The position numbers and the translations under genes were made by a program. Of a stretch of DNA of 64,000 nt, positions 27,102 to 36,199 are shown piece by piece. The notes under the pieces are model-generated. The model made no database searches, was not told the DNA's origin, and was given only the letters and a program-made list of their open reading frames with translations. Position 1 is the stretch's first letter, and each line of letters starts with the position of its first letter. This DNA is from Flavobacteriia bacterium 40-80 (GTDB taxonomy: Bacteria; Bacteroidota; Bacteroidia; Flavobacteriales_D; Crocinitomicaceae): contig MKVF01000018.1 of NCBI GenBank assembly GCA_001899145.1, forward strand, positions 620,001-684,000. Reading direction: 5' to 3'.

Positions 27102-29009
27102 ATGGAAGAACAGATTAAAAAAGTCTTATTAGAAAACAGTCAGGAATTATTCGGAGAACAAATTGAAGAAAAATTAATCCAGTTTCAGCAGACCAGAAGA
27201 GAGTTTGAAGGAGATGTGACGCTGGTGACCTTTCCTTTTTCAAAAATTCTGAAATCTAAGCCGGAGGAGGTTGCAGGTAAAATAGGTGCTTTTTTAAAAG
27301 AAAGGATGGCTTCCGTTAAAAGCTATAATGTTATTCAGGGCTTTTTAAATATTGTCATTGAAGATGATTTTTGGATAAACCAGCTGAATGGGATCGCGAA
27401 AGAGTCTCAGTTTGGTTATTCGGAACCGAACTCCAAATCATTGAAAATGGTGGAATATTCTTCTCCGAATACTAATAAGCCCTTGCATCTGGGACATTTG
27501 AGAAACATTTTCCTGGGGTATTCCGTTTCGGAAATCCTCAAAGCGAATGGCCATAAAGTGATTAAAACCCAGATTATCAACGACCGTGGGATTCATATTT
27601 GTAAAAGTATGCTGGCGTGGGAACGTTTTTCTCCTGTAAACCAGAAAGGGGAGCGGGAAACACCTCAGAATACGGGAATAAAAGGGGATAAGCTGGTCGG
27701 GAAATACTATGTGGAGTTTGATATTCATTTTAACAATGAAGCCAAAGAAATCATTGCACAGTGGGAAGCAGGCCGGTTTGATGGTTTCCCGAAAGAAGTA
27801 ACAGCTGAATACCAAAAGCTGGAAAAGGCAAAAGCTGAAAAATCAGATGATGAGAAAGCCGTTAAGGAAATCAATGCCAAAATCAAGGATTTAGCGAAAA
27901 ACCAGACAACTATTCTCCGCGATGCGAAAGAAATGCTGGTGAAATGGGAGGCGCGTGATCCGCAGGTGTATTTGTTGTGGACAACGATGAACGGCTGGGT
28001 GTACGATGGGTTTGAAGCGACTTACCAGACAATGGAAGTAGATTTTGATAAATTATATTACGAATCAGATACATTTATTCTGGGACGGGATGTTGTTCTG
28101 GAAGGTCTGGAAAAAGGAGTTTTTTACCGGAAAGAAGATGGTTCCGTATGGATTGACCTGACGGCAGACGGCATGGACGAAAAGCTTTTGCTGCGCTCGG
28201 ACGGAACTTCGGTTTACATGACGCAGGACATTGGAACCGCCATTGAGCGTTTCAGAGATTATCCGGACCTTGACGGAATCATTTATACGGTGGCAAATGA
28301 GCAGGATTATCATTTTAAAGTGTTGTTCCTGATTCTGGATAAGCTGGGGTATGACTGGGCAAAAAAATGCTATCACCTGTCCTATGGAATGGTGGATTTA
28401 CCTACGGGACGTATGAAATCCCGTGAAGGAACAGTTGTTGACGCGGATGATTTGATGGCGGAAATGATAGGGGAAGCCGATAAAATGACGGCTGAAAGAG
28501 GGCATCTCGAAGGATTGACGAAAGAGCAAATTGCGGAACTGAACCATACGATCGGGATCGGCGGGTTAAAATATTATCTGTTGAAGATTGATCCAAAAAA
28601 ACGAATGATGTTCAATCCGCTGGAATCTGTAGAACTGAACGGTCATACGGCTCCTTTTGTTCAGTATGGATACGCCCGGATTCAGTCGTTGCTGAGAAAG
28701 GCAAAATCAGAAAACATTGCACTGACAGCAGTAACCAAATTGGAAACAGAAGATATAAATCTGATCAAGAGCTTATCGCGATTCCGAAATGTGATCGATG
28801 AAGCTGCTAATTCTTACTCACCTTCTTTGGTTGTTAATTATTGTTTTGAATTGACGAAAGAATTTAACAGCTATTACCAGTCGATAAATATTCTGAAAGA
28901 AGAAAACGAGGCATTAAGAGCTTCCCGCCTGATTCTTTGCGAAAATATCGGCAAAGTGATACGGCTGGGGATGCAGCTGCTTGGAATTAAGGTTCCTGAA
29001 AGAATGTAG
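27102..29009 (+). CDS. argS: Arginyl-tRNA synthetase
   Basis: A 635-residue class Ia aminoacyl-tRNA synthetase. The N-terminal Add-1 domain is followed by EYSSPNTNKPLHLGHLRN (HIGH motif as HLGH, about residues 117-134). GRMKSREG is the KMSKS equivalent. A lysine/glutamate-rich insertion (about 235-275) looks like a coiled coil. The DALR anticodon-binding domain closes the protein (ESLLRKAK region to LGIKVPERM). A strong terminator follows the stop. Confidence 0.97.
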   Translation: MEEQIKKVLLENSQELFGEQIEEKLIQFQQTRREFEGDVTLVTFPFSKILKSKPEEVAGKIGAFLKERMASVKSYNVIQGFLNIVIEDDFWINQLNGIAKESQFGYSEPNSKSLKMVEYSSPNTNKPLHLGHLRNIFLGYSVSEILKANGHKVIKTQIINDRGIHICKSMLAWERFSPVNQKGERETPQNTGIKGDKLVGKYYVEFDIHFNNEAKEIIAQWEAGRFDGFPKEVTAEYQKLEKAKAEKSDDEKAVKEINAKIKDLAKNQTTILRDAKEMLVKWEARDPQVYLLWTTMNGWVYDGFEATYQTMEVDFDKLYYESDTFILGRDVVLEGLEKGVFYRKEDGSVWIDLTADGMDEKLLLRSDGTSVYMTQDIGTAIERFRDYPDLDGIIYTVANEQDYHFKVLFLILDKLGYDWAKKCYHLSYGMVDLPTGRMKSREGTVVDADDLMAEMIGEADKMTAERGHLEGLTKEQIAELNHTIGIGGLKYYLLKIDPKKRMMFNPLESVELNGHTAPFVQYGYARIQSLLRKAKSENIALTAVTKLETEDINLIKSLSRFRNVIDEAANSYSPSLVVNYCFELTKEFNSYYQSINILKEENEALRASRLILCENIGKVIRLGMQLLGIKVPERM

Positions 29010-29027
29010 TTACAAATTGATAAAAGC

Positions 29028-29069
29028 AAAAATCCGAAAACTTATGTTTTCGGATTTTTTATTTTTTTA
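29028..29069 (+). terminator. Rho-independent terminator of arginase-argS
   Basis: A 14-bp perfect stem (29028-29041 with 29046-29059), TTAT loop, followed by a long T-rich tract. Confidence 0.9.
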
Positions 29070-29155
29070 GAAACCAAAAAATTTAGATCAGATGTTTAAA
29101 CAGGCACAGGAAATTTAATTTTTATACCTTTCCTCTTCTGTCTTAATATCCTAAA

Positions 29156-29197
29156 GTCTTTTGTCTAACGTCTAATGTCTAATGTCTGTTGTCTTAT
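29156..29197. repeat. Heptad microrepeat GTCTAAT x6
   Basis: Six 7-bp units beginning GTCT (29156, 29163, 29170, 29177, 29184, 29191), with two perfect GTCTAAT copies and degenerate outer copies. The array runs up to the mscL stop codon (29194-29196). Similar AGACATT-type microrepeats are common between genes in Flavobacteriales. Confidence 0.75.
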
Positions 29198-29589
29198 ATC
29201 TGTGGCTTATCCTTCAATAAATCCCGTATTTCAGTAAGAAGCACTTCTTCTTTTGTAGGAACAGGTTCCGCAGCAGGAGCTTCCTCTTCTTCTTGCTTTT
29301 TAATGGTTTGCAGTCTGTTCATTCCTTTAACAAGCATAAACAATACAAAACCAATAATGATAAAGTTGATGATCGCAGCCAGGAATTTCCCATACTTTAA
29401 CGCTCCCCAGGCAAGCTCTTCCAGGTTTTTCACACCTGCTGCCTCAATAGCCGGATTCAGAATAGCCGGTGTGATAATATCAGCGACAAGAGAATTAACA
29501 ATTGCTGTAAATGCAGCTCCAATTACTACGGCAACCGCTAAATCCACCACGTTGCCGCGCATTAAAAACGCTTTAAATTCTTTTAACAT
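29194..29589 (-). CDS. mscL: Large-conductance mechanosensitive channel
   Basis: A 131-residue inner-membrane channel that opens under membrane tension to release solutes during osmotic downshock. The N-terminal amphipathic helix (MLKEFKAFLMRGNVVDLAVAV) leads into TM1. TM2 (about residues 65-87, KFLAAIINFIIIGFVLFMLVK) is followed by the cytoplasmic helix with charged tail (EEEEAPAAEP). Length fits the family (about 130-150). Confidence 0.96.
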   Translation of the reverse strand: MLKEFKAFLMRGNVVDLAVAVVIGAAFTAIVNSLVADIITPAILNPAIEAAGVKNLEELAWGALKYGKFLAAIINFIIIGFVLFMLVKGMNRLQTIKKQEEEEAPAAEPVPTKEEVLLTEIRDLLKDKPQI

Positions 29590-29646
29590 ATCTATCTTAT
29601 TTGTTGAAACGCAAATTTAAAATATTATAACACAAAAAGTTCTTAA

Positions 29647-30516
29647 TTATTCACAAGTTTTTTCTTCCAGAAGTGAATCACCGCATTCGGAGCAAAACTT
29701 ATTGTTATAATCATTTTCATGATCACATTCAAAACATTTTATCGTGTGCCTGAATTTTTGCTTTACAACTTCTCCGGTAATGATTCCGGTAGGGACGGCA
29801 ATAATAGCATATCCTGCCAGCATGATGACGGATGAAGTGAATTTACCGATCATGGTATGCGGCACGATATCGCCGAACCCGACCGTTGTAATGGTAACGA
29901 TTCCCCAGTAAATGCTGGAAGGAATACTTTCAAAACCGGGAGTGCCGTCTTCAATGACATACATGAACGAACCCAATAAAACGACCAGTATGAATATGAA
30001 TGACATAAAAACGGCAATTTTATACAAGCTGGCTTTCATTGCCTGCGCAAGCGCATATCCTTCGGATATAAAACGAAAGAGTCTAAGTACTTTAAAAACA
30101 CGCAGTAAGCGGACGATCCGGATAACCTGAATGGTTTGATAACCTGTGATCCAAAGAGAAATAATAGAGGGAAAAACAGCCAGAAAATCAATAATTCCCC
30201 ACATTCCGAAAGCATACTGTTTCCGGTTTTTCGCGGAATAAACCCGCAGGCAATATTCAACAAGAAAACAAACAGTGAAGAACCAGTCCAGGGAATAGAT
30301 CAGCGTATGGTAACGATGATTAACGGAAGGAATGCTGTGTAATACGATAGTAATAATGCTGGCAATGATCATCAGCATGATGACGATGTCAAACAGCTTC
30401 CCTAAAGGCGTATGCGCATTGAAGACAATATCATTAATCCGGTTTCTGAGATCAATTGTATTGCTGATTTCCTTTACAAACTCTTTCGCCGTTTTATGTT
30501 CTTTTGTTTTTTTCAT
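29647..30516 (-). CDS. Voltage-gated-type K+ channel with zinc-ribbon tail
   Basis: A 289-residue six-transmembrane ion channel. S4 carries spaced arginines (RIVRLLRVFKVLRLFRF, about residues 133-149). The pore helix and selectivity filter TTVGFGD (about 210-216) show potassium selectivity. After S6 the C-terminus has two Cys pairs (C261/C264 and C275/C278) forming a predicted zinc ribbon, an unusual cytosolic addition that may assemble or regulate the tetramer. It is 57 nt upstream of mscL on the same strand, so both may respond to membrane or osmotic conditions. Confidence 0.9.
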   Translation of the reverse strand: MKKTKEHKTAKEFVKEISNTIDLRNRINDIVFNAHTPLGKLFDIVIMLMIIASIITIVLHSIPSVNHRYHTLIYSLDWFFTVCFLVEYCLRVYSAKNRKQYAFGMWGIIDFLAVFPSIISLWITGYQTIQVIRIVRLLRVFKVLRLFRFISEGYALAQAMKASLYKIAVFMSFIFILVVLLGSFMYVIEDGTPGFESIPSSIYWGIVTITTVGFGDIVPHTMIGKFTSSVIMLAGYAIIAVPTGIITGEVVKQKFRHTIKCFECDHENDYNNKFCSECGDSLLEEKTCE

Positions 30517-30563
30517 CCGGCATTGAAGTTAATTATTTTAGAATAATCACTTCAAAATTTATT

Positions 30564-31949
30564 TTAAATTAACGCTTTAAGCTCATTTATAAAGCGTTCT
30601 GCAAATGCGTTTGCTGTTATTTCGCTATGGCTTTCTGAGTAAATGCGGATGATGGGCTCAGTGTTGCTCTTGCGCAGGTGAACCCATTCTTTCCCAATGT
30701 AAATTTTTACACCGTCTGTTGTATCCACTTCTCCGCCTTTGTATTTTTCAGCAATTTCAGCCAGTAGTTTGTCAACATTGATTTCCGGTGTCAGCTCAAT
30801 TTTATTTTTTGAAATCACATATTTAGGATAGCTGTCTCTCAATTGAGAAACCGGCATTTTCTTCTGTGAAAGATGAGTCAGAAATAAGGCGATGCCCACC
30901 ATCGCGTCCCTGCCGTAATGCAGTGCCGGATAAATGATACCTCCGTTTCCTTCGCCGCCGATAACAGCGTCAATCGCTTTCATTTTTTCTACCACGTTGA
31001 CTTCTCCTACAGCTGCTGCTTCATATTTTAATCCTTTCGCTTCCGTTACATCTCTTAATGCACGTGTAGAAGATAAATTGGATACCGTATTTCCCGGAGT
31101 ATTGGAGATTATATAATCTGCAACTGCTACTAATGTGTATTCCTCTCCGAACATGCTCCCGTCTTCACACACAAATGCGAGGCGGTCCACATCCGGATCA
31201 ACGGTTATCCCCAGGTCAGCATTATTTTCCTTAATAGCTTTCGCCAGATCTCCCAAATGCTCCGGAAGCGGTTCCGGGTTGTGGGGAAAATGTCCTGTGG
31301 GTTCACAGTATAATTCAGTGATTTGTGTAACGCCCAGCTTTTTTAAAAGCGCAGGAACTGCAATGCCTCCGGTAGAGTTTACAGCATCCACCACCACTTT
31401 AAAGTTCGCCTCTGTAATTGCCTGAACATCTACTAAGGGTAATTGAAGGATCAGATCAATATGACGTTCAATATAATCGTTGATAGTCGTTGTTGTACCC
31501 AGATCATCCACTTCAGAAAATTCGTAGGCATCAGAAGCTGCAATGCTTATAATCTCTTCGCCGTCTTTTCCGGAGATGAATTCTCCGCGGCTGTTTAATA
31601 ATTTCAGGGCATTCCACTGTTTTGGATTGTGACTGGCAGTAAGAATAATTCCTCCATCCGCTTTTTCCATAGGAACAGCCACTTCAACTGTTGGAGTAGT
31701 GGATAATCCAAGGTCGATGACATTGATTCCCAATCCGATCAATGTGGAAGATACGAGTGTACTTACCATTTCACCTGAAATACGTGCATCACGGCCGATA
31801 ACAACCTTCATCTTTTTTGAAGGATTCCGGGATTTTAACCATGTTCCGTAAGCTGCCGCAAATTTTACAACATCAACAGGTGTCAATCCTTCATTTACCG
31901 GTCCGCCGATCGTTCCGCGTATTCCTGAAATTGATTTGATAAGTGTCAT
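30564..31949 (-). CDS. glmM: Phosphoglucosamine mutase-like phosphohexomutase
   Basis: A 461-residue alpha-D-phosphohexomutase. TASHNP (about residues 98-103) holds the catalytic phosphoserine, DPDVDRLAF is the metal-binding loop, GEGNGGI the sugar-specificity loop, and RKSNTEPIIRIY the phosphate-binding C-domain. GlmM interconverts glucosamine-6-P and glucosamine-1-P for peptidoglycan. The ATG at 31949 follows the ribH stop by 4 nt; a longer frame to 31979 would overlap ribH. GlmM is favoured by the opening LIKSISGIRGTIGG, but phosphomannomutase activity cannot be excluded. Confidence 0.9.
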   Translation of the reverse strand: MTLIKSISGIRGTIGGPVNEGLTPVDVVKFAAAYGTWLKSRNPSKKMKVVIGRDARISGEMVSTLVSSTLIGLGINVIDLGLSTTPTVEVAVPMEKADGGIILTASHNPKQWNALKLLNSRGEFISGKDGEEIISIAASDAYEFSEVDDLGTTTTINDYIERHIDLILQLPLVDVQAITEANFKVVVDAVNSTGGIAVPALLKKLGVTQITELYCEPTGHFPHNPEPLPEHLGDLAKAIKENNADLGITVDPDVDRLAFVCEDGSMFGEEYTLVAVADYIISNTPGNTVSNLSSTRALRDVTEAKGLKYEAAAVGEVNVVEKMKAIDAVIGGEGNGGIIYPALHYGRDAMVGIALFLTHLSQKKMPVSQLRDSYPKYVISKNKIELTPEINVDKLLAEIAEKYKGGEVDTTDGVKIYIGKEWVHLRKSNTEPIIRIYSESHSEITANAFAERFINELKALI

Positions 31950-31953
31950 TTCT

Positions 31954-32445
31954 TTATTGCATTGAACGTTTAAACTCAATCATTTTAAGACACGCAATAG
32001 CAGTGTCGGTTCCCTTATTTCCGTGCTTTCCGCCCGAACGATCCAGCGATTGCTGTATATTGTCGTCGGTCAGTACGCAGTACATTACAGGTGTATTGTA
32101 TTCCAGTCCTACCTGCATTAAACCTTGTGTTGCACCCTCACAGACAAAGTCAAAATGACGGGTTTCTCCCTGAATAACGACACCGATTGCAATTGCTCCG
32201 TCGATATCCGTATTGTCCAGCAGCAGCTGGCATCCTAACGGCAGTTCGAATGTTCCGGGAACGTAGCGGATCATGATGTTTTCTTCTTTTACACCGTTTT
32301 CCAGCAAAGCTGTTTTGGCTCCGAACAATAAAGCGTTCGTGATAGAATCATTCCACTCAGAAACAACAATGCCGATCTTAAAATCGGCACCATTTGGAAC
32401 ATTATTTTTATCGTAATCCGATAAATTTTTAAAGGCTGTTGCCAT
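31954..32445 (-). CDS. ribH: 6,7-dimethyl-8-ribityllumazine synthase
   Basis: A 163-residue enzyme that condenses the pyrimidine and butanone-phosphate precursors in riboflavin synthesis. IGIVVSEWNDSITNAL forms the substrate pocket, VPGTFELPLGCQLL is the conserved loop, and GVVIQGETRHFDFVCE includes the catalytic His. It sits between a TPR gene and glmM in a close same-strand run (8 and 4 nt gaps). Confidence 0.97.
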   Translation of the reverse strand: MATAFKNLSDYDKNNVPNGADFKIGIVVSEWNDSITNALLFGAKTALLENGVKEENIMIRYVPGTFELPLGCQLLLDNTDIDGAIAIGVVIQGETRHFDFVCEGATQGLMQVGLEYNTPVMYCVLTDDNIQQSLDRSGGKHGNKGTDTAIACLKMIEFKRSMQ

Positions 32446-32453
32446 ATATCAAA

Positions 32454-33083
32454 TTAATTTTGTGTTCTTGAAATATATTTTGAAATTGCTTTTTGACTTG
32501 CAAAATTCGGATATTCATTCTCAATACGTGTATATAATTCAAATGCTTCTGCTTTTTGATTCAGCTTTTCTGTAACTAATGCCGCTTTGAATAAATTTTC
32601 AGGAGTTGTTTTATCGTTGACGTTTTTCTTGGAAGCTTTCAGATATAATTCTTTTGCTTCTTTATAGTTTTTCAGCTCCGACTGACAATCACCCTGCAGG
32701 CTGATCACCGCCACGGAAAGGAACGTATCATCCAGCTTTACACCTTGTAATTCTTTCAGCGCATTTTTGTATTCACCTTTCTCCATCAAAGTACGTGCAA
32801 GAATAAACTGATTGATTTCTCCACCGATTTTACCGTCAAATTTCTTAACGCCCCTGCGCGCTTCATCAATCGCTAAATCCACTGAATCCGCAGCCGCGTA
32901 ATTAAGTGCAGCATAGTAAGAATCCTTTGATTTCTCATTATTCGGTCTGAAAATGAAATAGTCATAAGCAAAATATCCCAGTACAGCTACTACAACCGCA
33001 CCACCGATATAAGTTACCAATCTTACTTTTTTATTGTTTTTCAGCGCTTCTCTGAATTTGAATTCCGTGATATTGTCAATCAT
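32454..33083 (-). CDS. TPR membrane protein, YfgM-like
   Basis: A 209-residue protein with one transmembrane helix (about residues 22-45) after a short cytosolic N-terminus, and a periplasmic part made of TPR-like helix pairs (about 75-205, for example LARTLMEKGEYKNALKEL and LQGDCQSELKNYKEAKELY). Topology and length match YfgM (about 206 residues), a partner of periplasmic chaperone PpiD and SecYEG. It is the first gene of the TPR-ribH-glmM run. Confidence 0.85.
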   Translation of the reverse strand: MIDNITEFKFREALKNNKKVRLVTYIGGAVVVAVLGYFAYDYFIFRPNNEKSKDSYYAALNYAAADSVDLAIDEARRGVKKFDGKIGGEINQFILARTLMEKGEYKNALKELQGVKLDDTFLSVAVISLQGDCQSELKNYKEAKELYLKASKKNVNDKTTPENLFKAALVTEKLNQKAEAFELYTRIENEYPNFASQKAISKYISRTQN

Positions 33084-33216
33084 TTTCGCAATTTTAGTGA
33101 TGCAAAAATAATTTTTTTTTCAAATATTCAAGCGTTTTTGTCGGATATGTTCATTTTATCCTTAAAGTATTGGCAATATAAAATGATATCCGCATCTCTG
33201 CTTGATTTTATTTTCT

Positions 33217-33224
33217 TAGTTTTG
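33217..33224 (+). promoter_or_regulatory. -7 box of the aminotransferase operon
   Basis: TAGTTTTG 25 nt before the ATG at 33249. A TTG lies 12 nt upstream, closer than usual. Confidence 0.4.
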
Positions 33225-33248
33225 CTTTGGATTTTTTAGGATTTCAGA

Positions 33249-34439
33249 ATGCAGTTAGCAAGTAGATTATCAAAATTAGAAGAATCAGCAACGTTAGCGA
33301 TGTCACGTCTGGCAAGAGAGCTAAAAGCGCAGGGAAAAGACATTATTTCACTTTCACTGGGCGAGCCTGATTTTCATACTCCTCAATTTATTAAAGATGC
33401 TGCGATTGAAGCATTGAACAATAACTTCACAACTTATCCGCCTGTTCCGGGATACGATGACCTGCGGGATGCAATTGTGGAGAAATTTAAGAGAGATAAC
33501 GGATTAAATTATAAAAGGGAGAATATTATTGTTTCTACCGGTGCAAAACAATCGATTGCCAATGTGGTATTCAGTTGTGTCGGTGAAGGAGACGAAGTGT
33601 TGATTCCCGCTCCTTACTGGGTTTCATATATTGAAATTGTTAAAATGGCAGACGGAGTTCCGGTAGTGATTCCGACGACAATGGAGACAGACTTTAAACT
33701 GACTGCAGATGCTCTAGAGAAAGCGATCACGCCGAAAACAAAGATGTTAATCTACTCATCACCGTGTAATCCTACCGGTTCTGTTTACAGTTATGATGAA
33801 CTGAAAGCGCTGGCGGCGGTTATTGAAAAATATCCTGATTTGATTGTGATTTCCGATGAAATTTATGAGCACATTAACTTTAAAGGAAAACATGAAAGTC
33901 TGGCGCAGTTTGATGCTATTTTCAATCAGGTGGTAACGATTAACGGTGTTTCAAAGGCCTGGGCGATGACCGGATGGCGTTTGGGATATATCGGTGCGCC
34001 GGTTGAAATTGCAAATGCGTGTAATAAAATTCAGGGACAATTCACTTCAGGGACGAACTCTATCGCACAGAAAGCGGCTGTTGCAGCTGTTAAGGCAGAC
34101 GTTTCTGTTCTGACCGATATGGTTGCTGCATTTAAAAACAGACGGGATCTTTGCCTGCGATTATTAAATGAAATCCCGGGTATGAAATGCAGTATTCCTG
34201 ACGGAGCGTTTTACTTATTCCCTGATATATCTGCGTATTTCGGCAAAAAATGCGGCAATACGGTGATCCGCACAGCAAATGACCTGTCGATGTATTTATT
34301 AGATGAAGCAAATGTGGCATTGGTGACCGGAGAAGCTTTTGGTAATGAAAAATGTATCCGTATTTCTTATGCGACTTCTGAAAATATTTTAGAAGAAGCG
34401 ATCAGCCGGATTAAAATTGCTTTGGCGAAACTGCAATAA
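33249..34439 (+). CDS. aspC: Class I/II PLP-dependent aminotransferase, aspartate type
   Basis: A 396-residue fold-type I aminotransferase. The conserved N-terminal SLGEPDFHTP, the cofactor residues in SSPCNPTGSVY and SDEIYEHI, the Schiff-base lysine in GVSKAWAMTGWRLGY (about residues 234-248) and the carboxylate-binding Arg in IRISYATS are visible. The I-gamma type aspartate aminotransferases of Bacteroidota look like this. It abuts the heptose kinase gene (stop at 34437-34439, next ATG at 34440). Confidence 0.92.
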   Translation: MQLASRLSKLEESATLAMSRLARELKAQGKDIISLSLGEPDFHTPQFIKDAAIEALNNNFTTYPPVPGYDDLRDAIVEKFKRDNGLNYKRENIIVSTGAKQSIANVVFSCVGEGDEVLIPAPYWVSYIEIVKMADGVPVVIPTTMETDFKLTADALEKAITPKTKMLIYSSPCNPTGSVYSYDELKALAAVIEKYPDLIVISDEIYEHINFKGKHESLAQFDAIFNQVVTINGVSKAWAMTGWRLGYIGAPVEIANACNKIQGQFTSGTNSIAQKAAVAAVKADVSVLTDMVAAFKNRRDLCLRLLNEIPGMKCSIPDGAFYLFPDISAYFGKKCGNTVIRTANDLSMYLLDEANVALVTGEAFGNEKCIRISYATSENILEEAISRIKIALAKLQ

Positions 34440-35441
34440 ATGAATATAGAGGAGTTATTTCGTTCATTTTCATCTAAACGGATGCTTGTCATCGGAGATA
34501 TGATGATGGATACATATATGAAGGGAAGTGTGACACGTATCAGTCCTGAAGCTCCTGTTCCGATTGTCAATCTTTCGCTGAAAGAAGACCGTTTGGGAGG
34601 AGCTGCAAATGTCGCTTTAAACCTGATTGCACTGGGAGCAACCGTATTTGTTGCTTCTGTGATCGGAGAAGATGATAACGGAAATAAAATGGTGGAATTG
34701 TTGGAGGAAAACAAGATCCATTGCGATACGCTGCTGAGAAGTGCTCAGCGAAAAACAACCGTTAAAACCCGGATTTTAGGAAACAACCAGCAGTTGCTGC
34801 GGATTGATTCTGAACAGACGGATGATTTAAAAGCTTCTGAGGAAGCAAAGCTGATTGAACTGATTGAAAACCTGGTCAATTCACAGGCAATTGATGCGAT
34901 TATTTTTGAGGACTACAACAAAGGTGTCTTAACAGAAAACGTTATTCAGAAGATTATCTCCATAGCCGGTAAGAAGAATATCATAACTACTGTAGATCCT
35001 AAGAAGAAAAACTTTTTTGCATACAAAAACGTGACATTGTTCAAACCTAATCTAAAAGAGCTAAAGGAAGGTTTGGATGTACAGTTTGACTTGAAAAGTG
35101 ATTTTTCAGCCTTTGAAGACAGCATTCGCCAGCTGACAGAAAAGTTAAATAATAATATTTCATTTGTAACCTTATCGGAACACGGAGTTTTCATAAAAGA
35201 TAGTAAAGAAAAGCACCATATTCCTGCACATGTTCGTAATATTGCGGATGTGAGCGGAGCCGGAGATACCGTTATCAGCGTGGCAAGCCTTTGTCTGGCA
35301 ACGGGCATTTCATTGGAGAATGTAGCGCAGATATCTAATATTTCAGGTGGTCTGGTTTGTGAAGAAGTAGGTGTGGTAAGTATAGATAAAGAAAAGCTGA
35401 AACAGGAAATAAAGCGTATTATCGGAGAAGAAATAAAATGA
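34440..35441 (+). CDS. rfaE1: D-glycero-beta-D-manno-heptose-7-phosphate kinase-like PfkB kinase
   Basis: A 333-residue ribokinase-family protein equal to the kinase half of HldE/RfaE. DMMMDTYMKGSVTRISPEAPVP near the start is typical of RfaE1 and GAANVALNLIALGA of the substrate site; VSGAGDTVISVASL (about residues 278-291) is the anion hole with catalytic Asp. It would phosphorylate heptose-7-P to the 1,7-bisphosphate for lipopolysaccharide core. The adenylyltransferase half is absent here. It overlaps ubiE by 4 nt (ATGA). Confidence 0.9.
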   Translation: MNIEELFRSFSSKRMLVIGDMMMDTYMKGSVTRISPEAPVPIVNLSLKEDRLGGAANVALNLIALGATVFVASVIGEDDNGNKMVELLEENKIHCDTLLRSAQRKTTVKTRILGNNQQLLRIDSEQTDDLKASEEAKLIELIENLVNSQAIDAIIFEDYNKGVLTENVIQKIISIAGKKNIITTVDPKKKNFFAYKNVTLFKPNLKELKEGLDVQFDLKSDFSAFEDSIRQLTEKLNNNISFVTLSEHGVFIKDSKEKHHIPAHVRNIADVSGAGDTVISVASLCLATGISLENVAQISNISGGLVCEEVGVVSIDKEKLKQEIKRIIGEEIK

Positions 35442-36166
35442 GCAAAGAAGTAAAACCTTACGGACAGGAAGATAAAACTAAGAAAGCAGAAGTAAAGGAA
35501 ATGTTTGATAACATTTCTTCAAAATACGATTTTTTAAATCATTTTTTATCTGTCGGGATTGACAAATTATGGCGTAAAAAAGCAATCCGGCAGCTCCGTC
35601 CGATTCAACCGAAATCAATCCTGGATATCGCTTCCGGAACGGGTGATTTTGCTTTAGAGGCATTGTCTCTGCATCCGGCGAAAATTGTCGGTGTAGATAT
35701 TTCCGAAGGGATGCTGGAAGTGGGACGTAAGAAAATGAAGAAAAAGCACGTTGACCATATTATTACGATGGAAGTCGGCGATTCCGAAAACCTGAAATAC
35801 GAGGACAATACTTTTGATGCGCTGACAGTCGGCTTTGGTGTACGTAATTTCCAGGACCTGGAAAAAGGTCTCTCTGAAATGCTTCGTGTGGTTCGTCCGG
35901 GCGGAAAAATTGTAATTCTTGAATTTTCAAAGCCCAAAGCTTTTCCTGTGAAGCAATATTATGCGTTTCACTCTAAATATGTTATCCCTTTCTTCGGCAG
36001 AATGATTTCTAAAGATTCCAGCGCTTATACCTATTTGCCGGAATCGATCCAGGCTTTTCCGGAAGGGAAGGATTTTGAAGCTATCATGAAAAAATTAGGC
36101 TACAAAGAGGTATATCTGATTCCCTGTTCGGGAGGAATAGCAACCATTTATGCCGGAACAAAATAA
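35438..36166 (+). CDS. ubiE: Demethylmenaquinone methyltransferase
   Basis: A 242-residue SAM-dependent methyltransferase that makes menaquinone from demethylmenaquinone. Motif I is LDIASGTGDFAL (about residues 64-75). The family signatures YDFLNHFLSVGIDKLWR and RPGGKIVILEFSKP are present. Start overlaps the preceding stop. Its position directly upstream of porT is the arrangement seen in many Flavobacteriia. Confidence 0.95.
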   Translation: MSKEVKPYGQEDKTKKAEVKEMFDNISSKYDFLNHFLSVGIDKLWRKKAIRQLRPIQPKSILDIASGTGDFALEALSLHPAKIVGVDISEGMLEVGRKKMKKKHVDHIITMEVGDSENLKYEDNTFDALTVGFGVRNFQDLEKGLSEMLRVVRPGGKIVILEFSKPKAFPVKQYYAFHSKYVIPFFGRMISKDSSAYTYLPESIQAFPEGKDFEAIMKKLGYKEVYLIPCSGGIATIYAGTK

Positions 36167-36199
36167 AATATCCTGACGATTTTTTCGTTTTTTAAAATA

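Noticed and set aside
29156-29197. CRISPR array
   Set aside because: The units are only 7 bp with no spacers and there are no cas genes. It is a heptad microrepeat.
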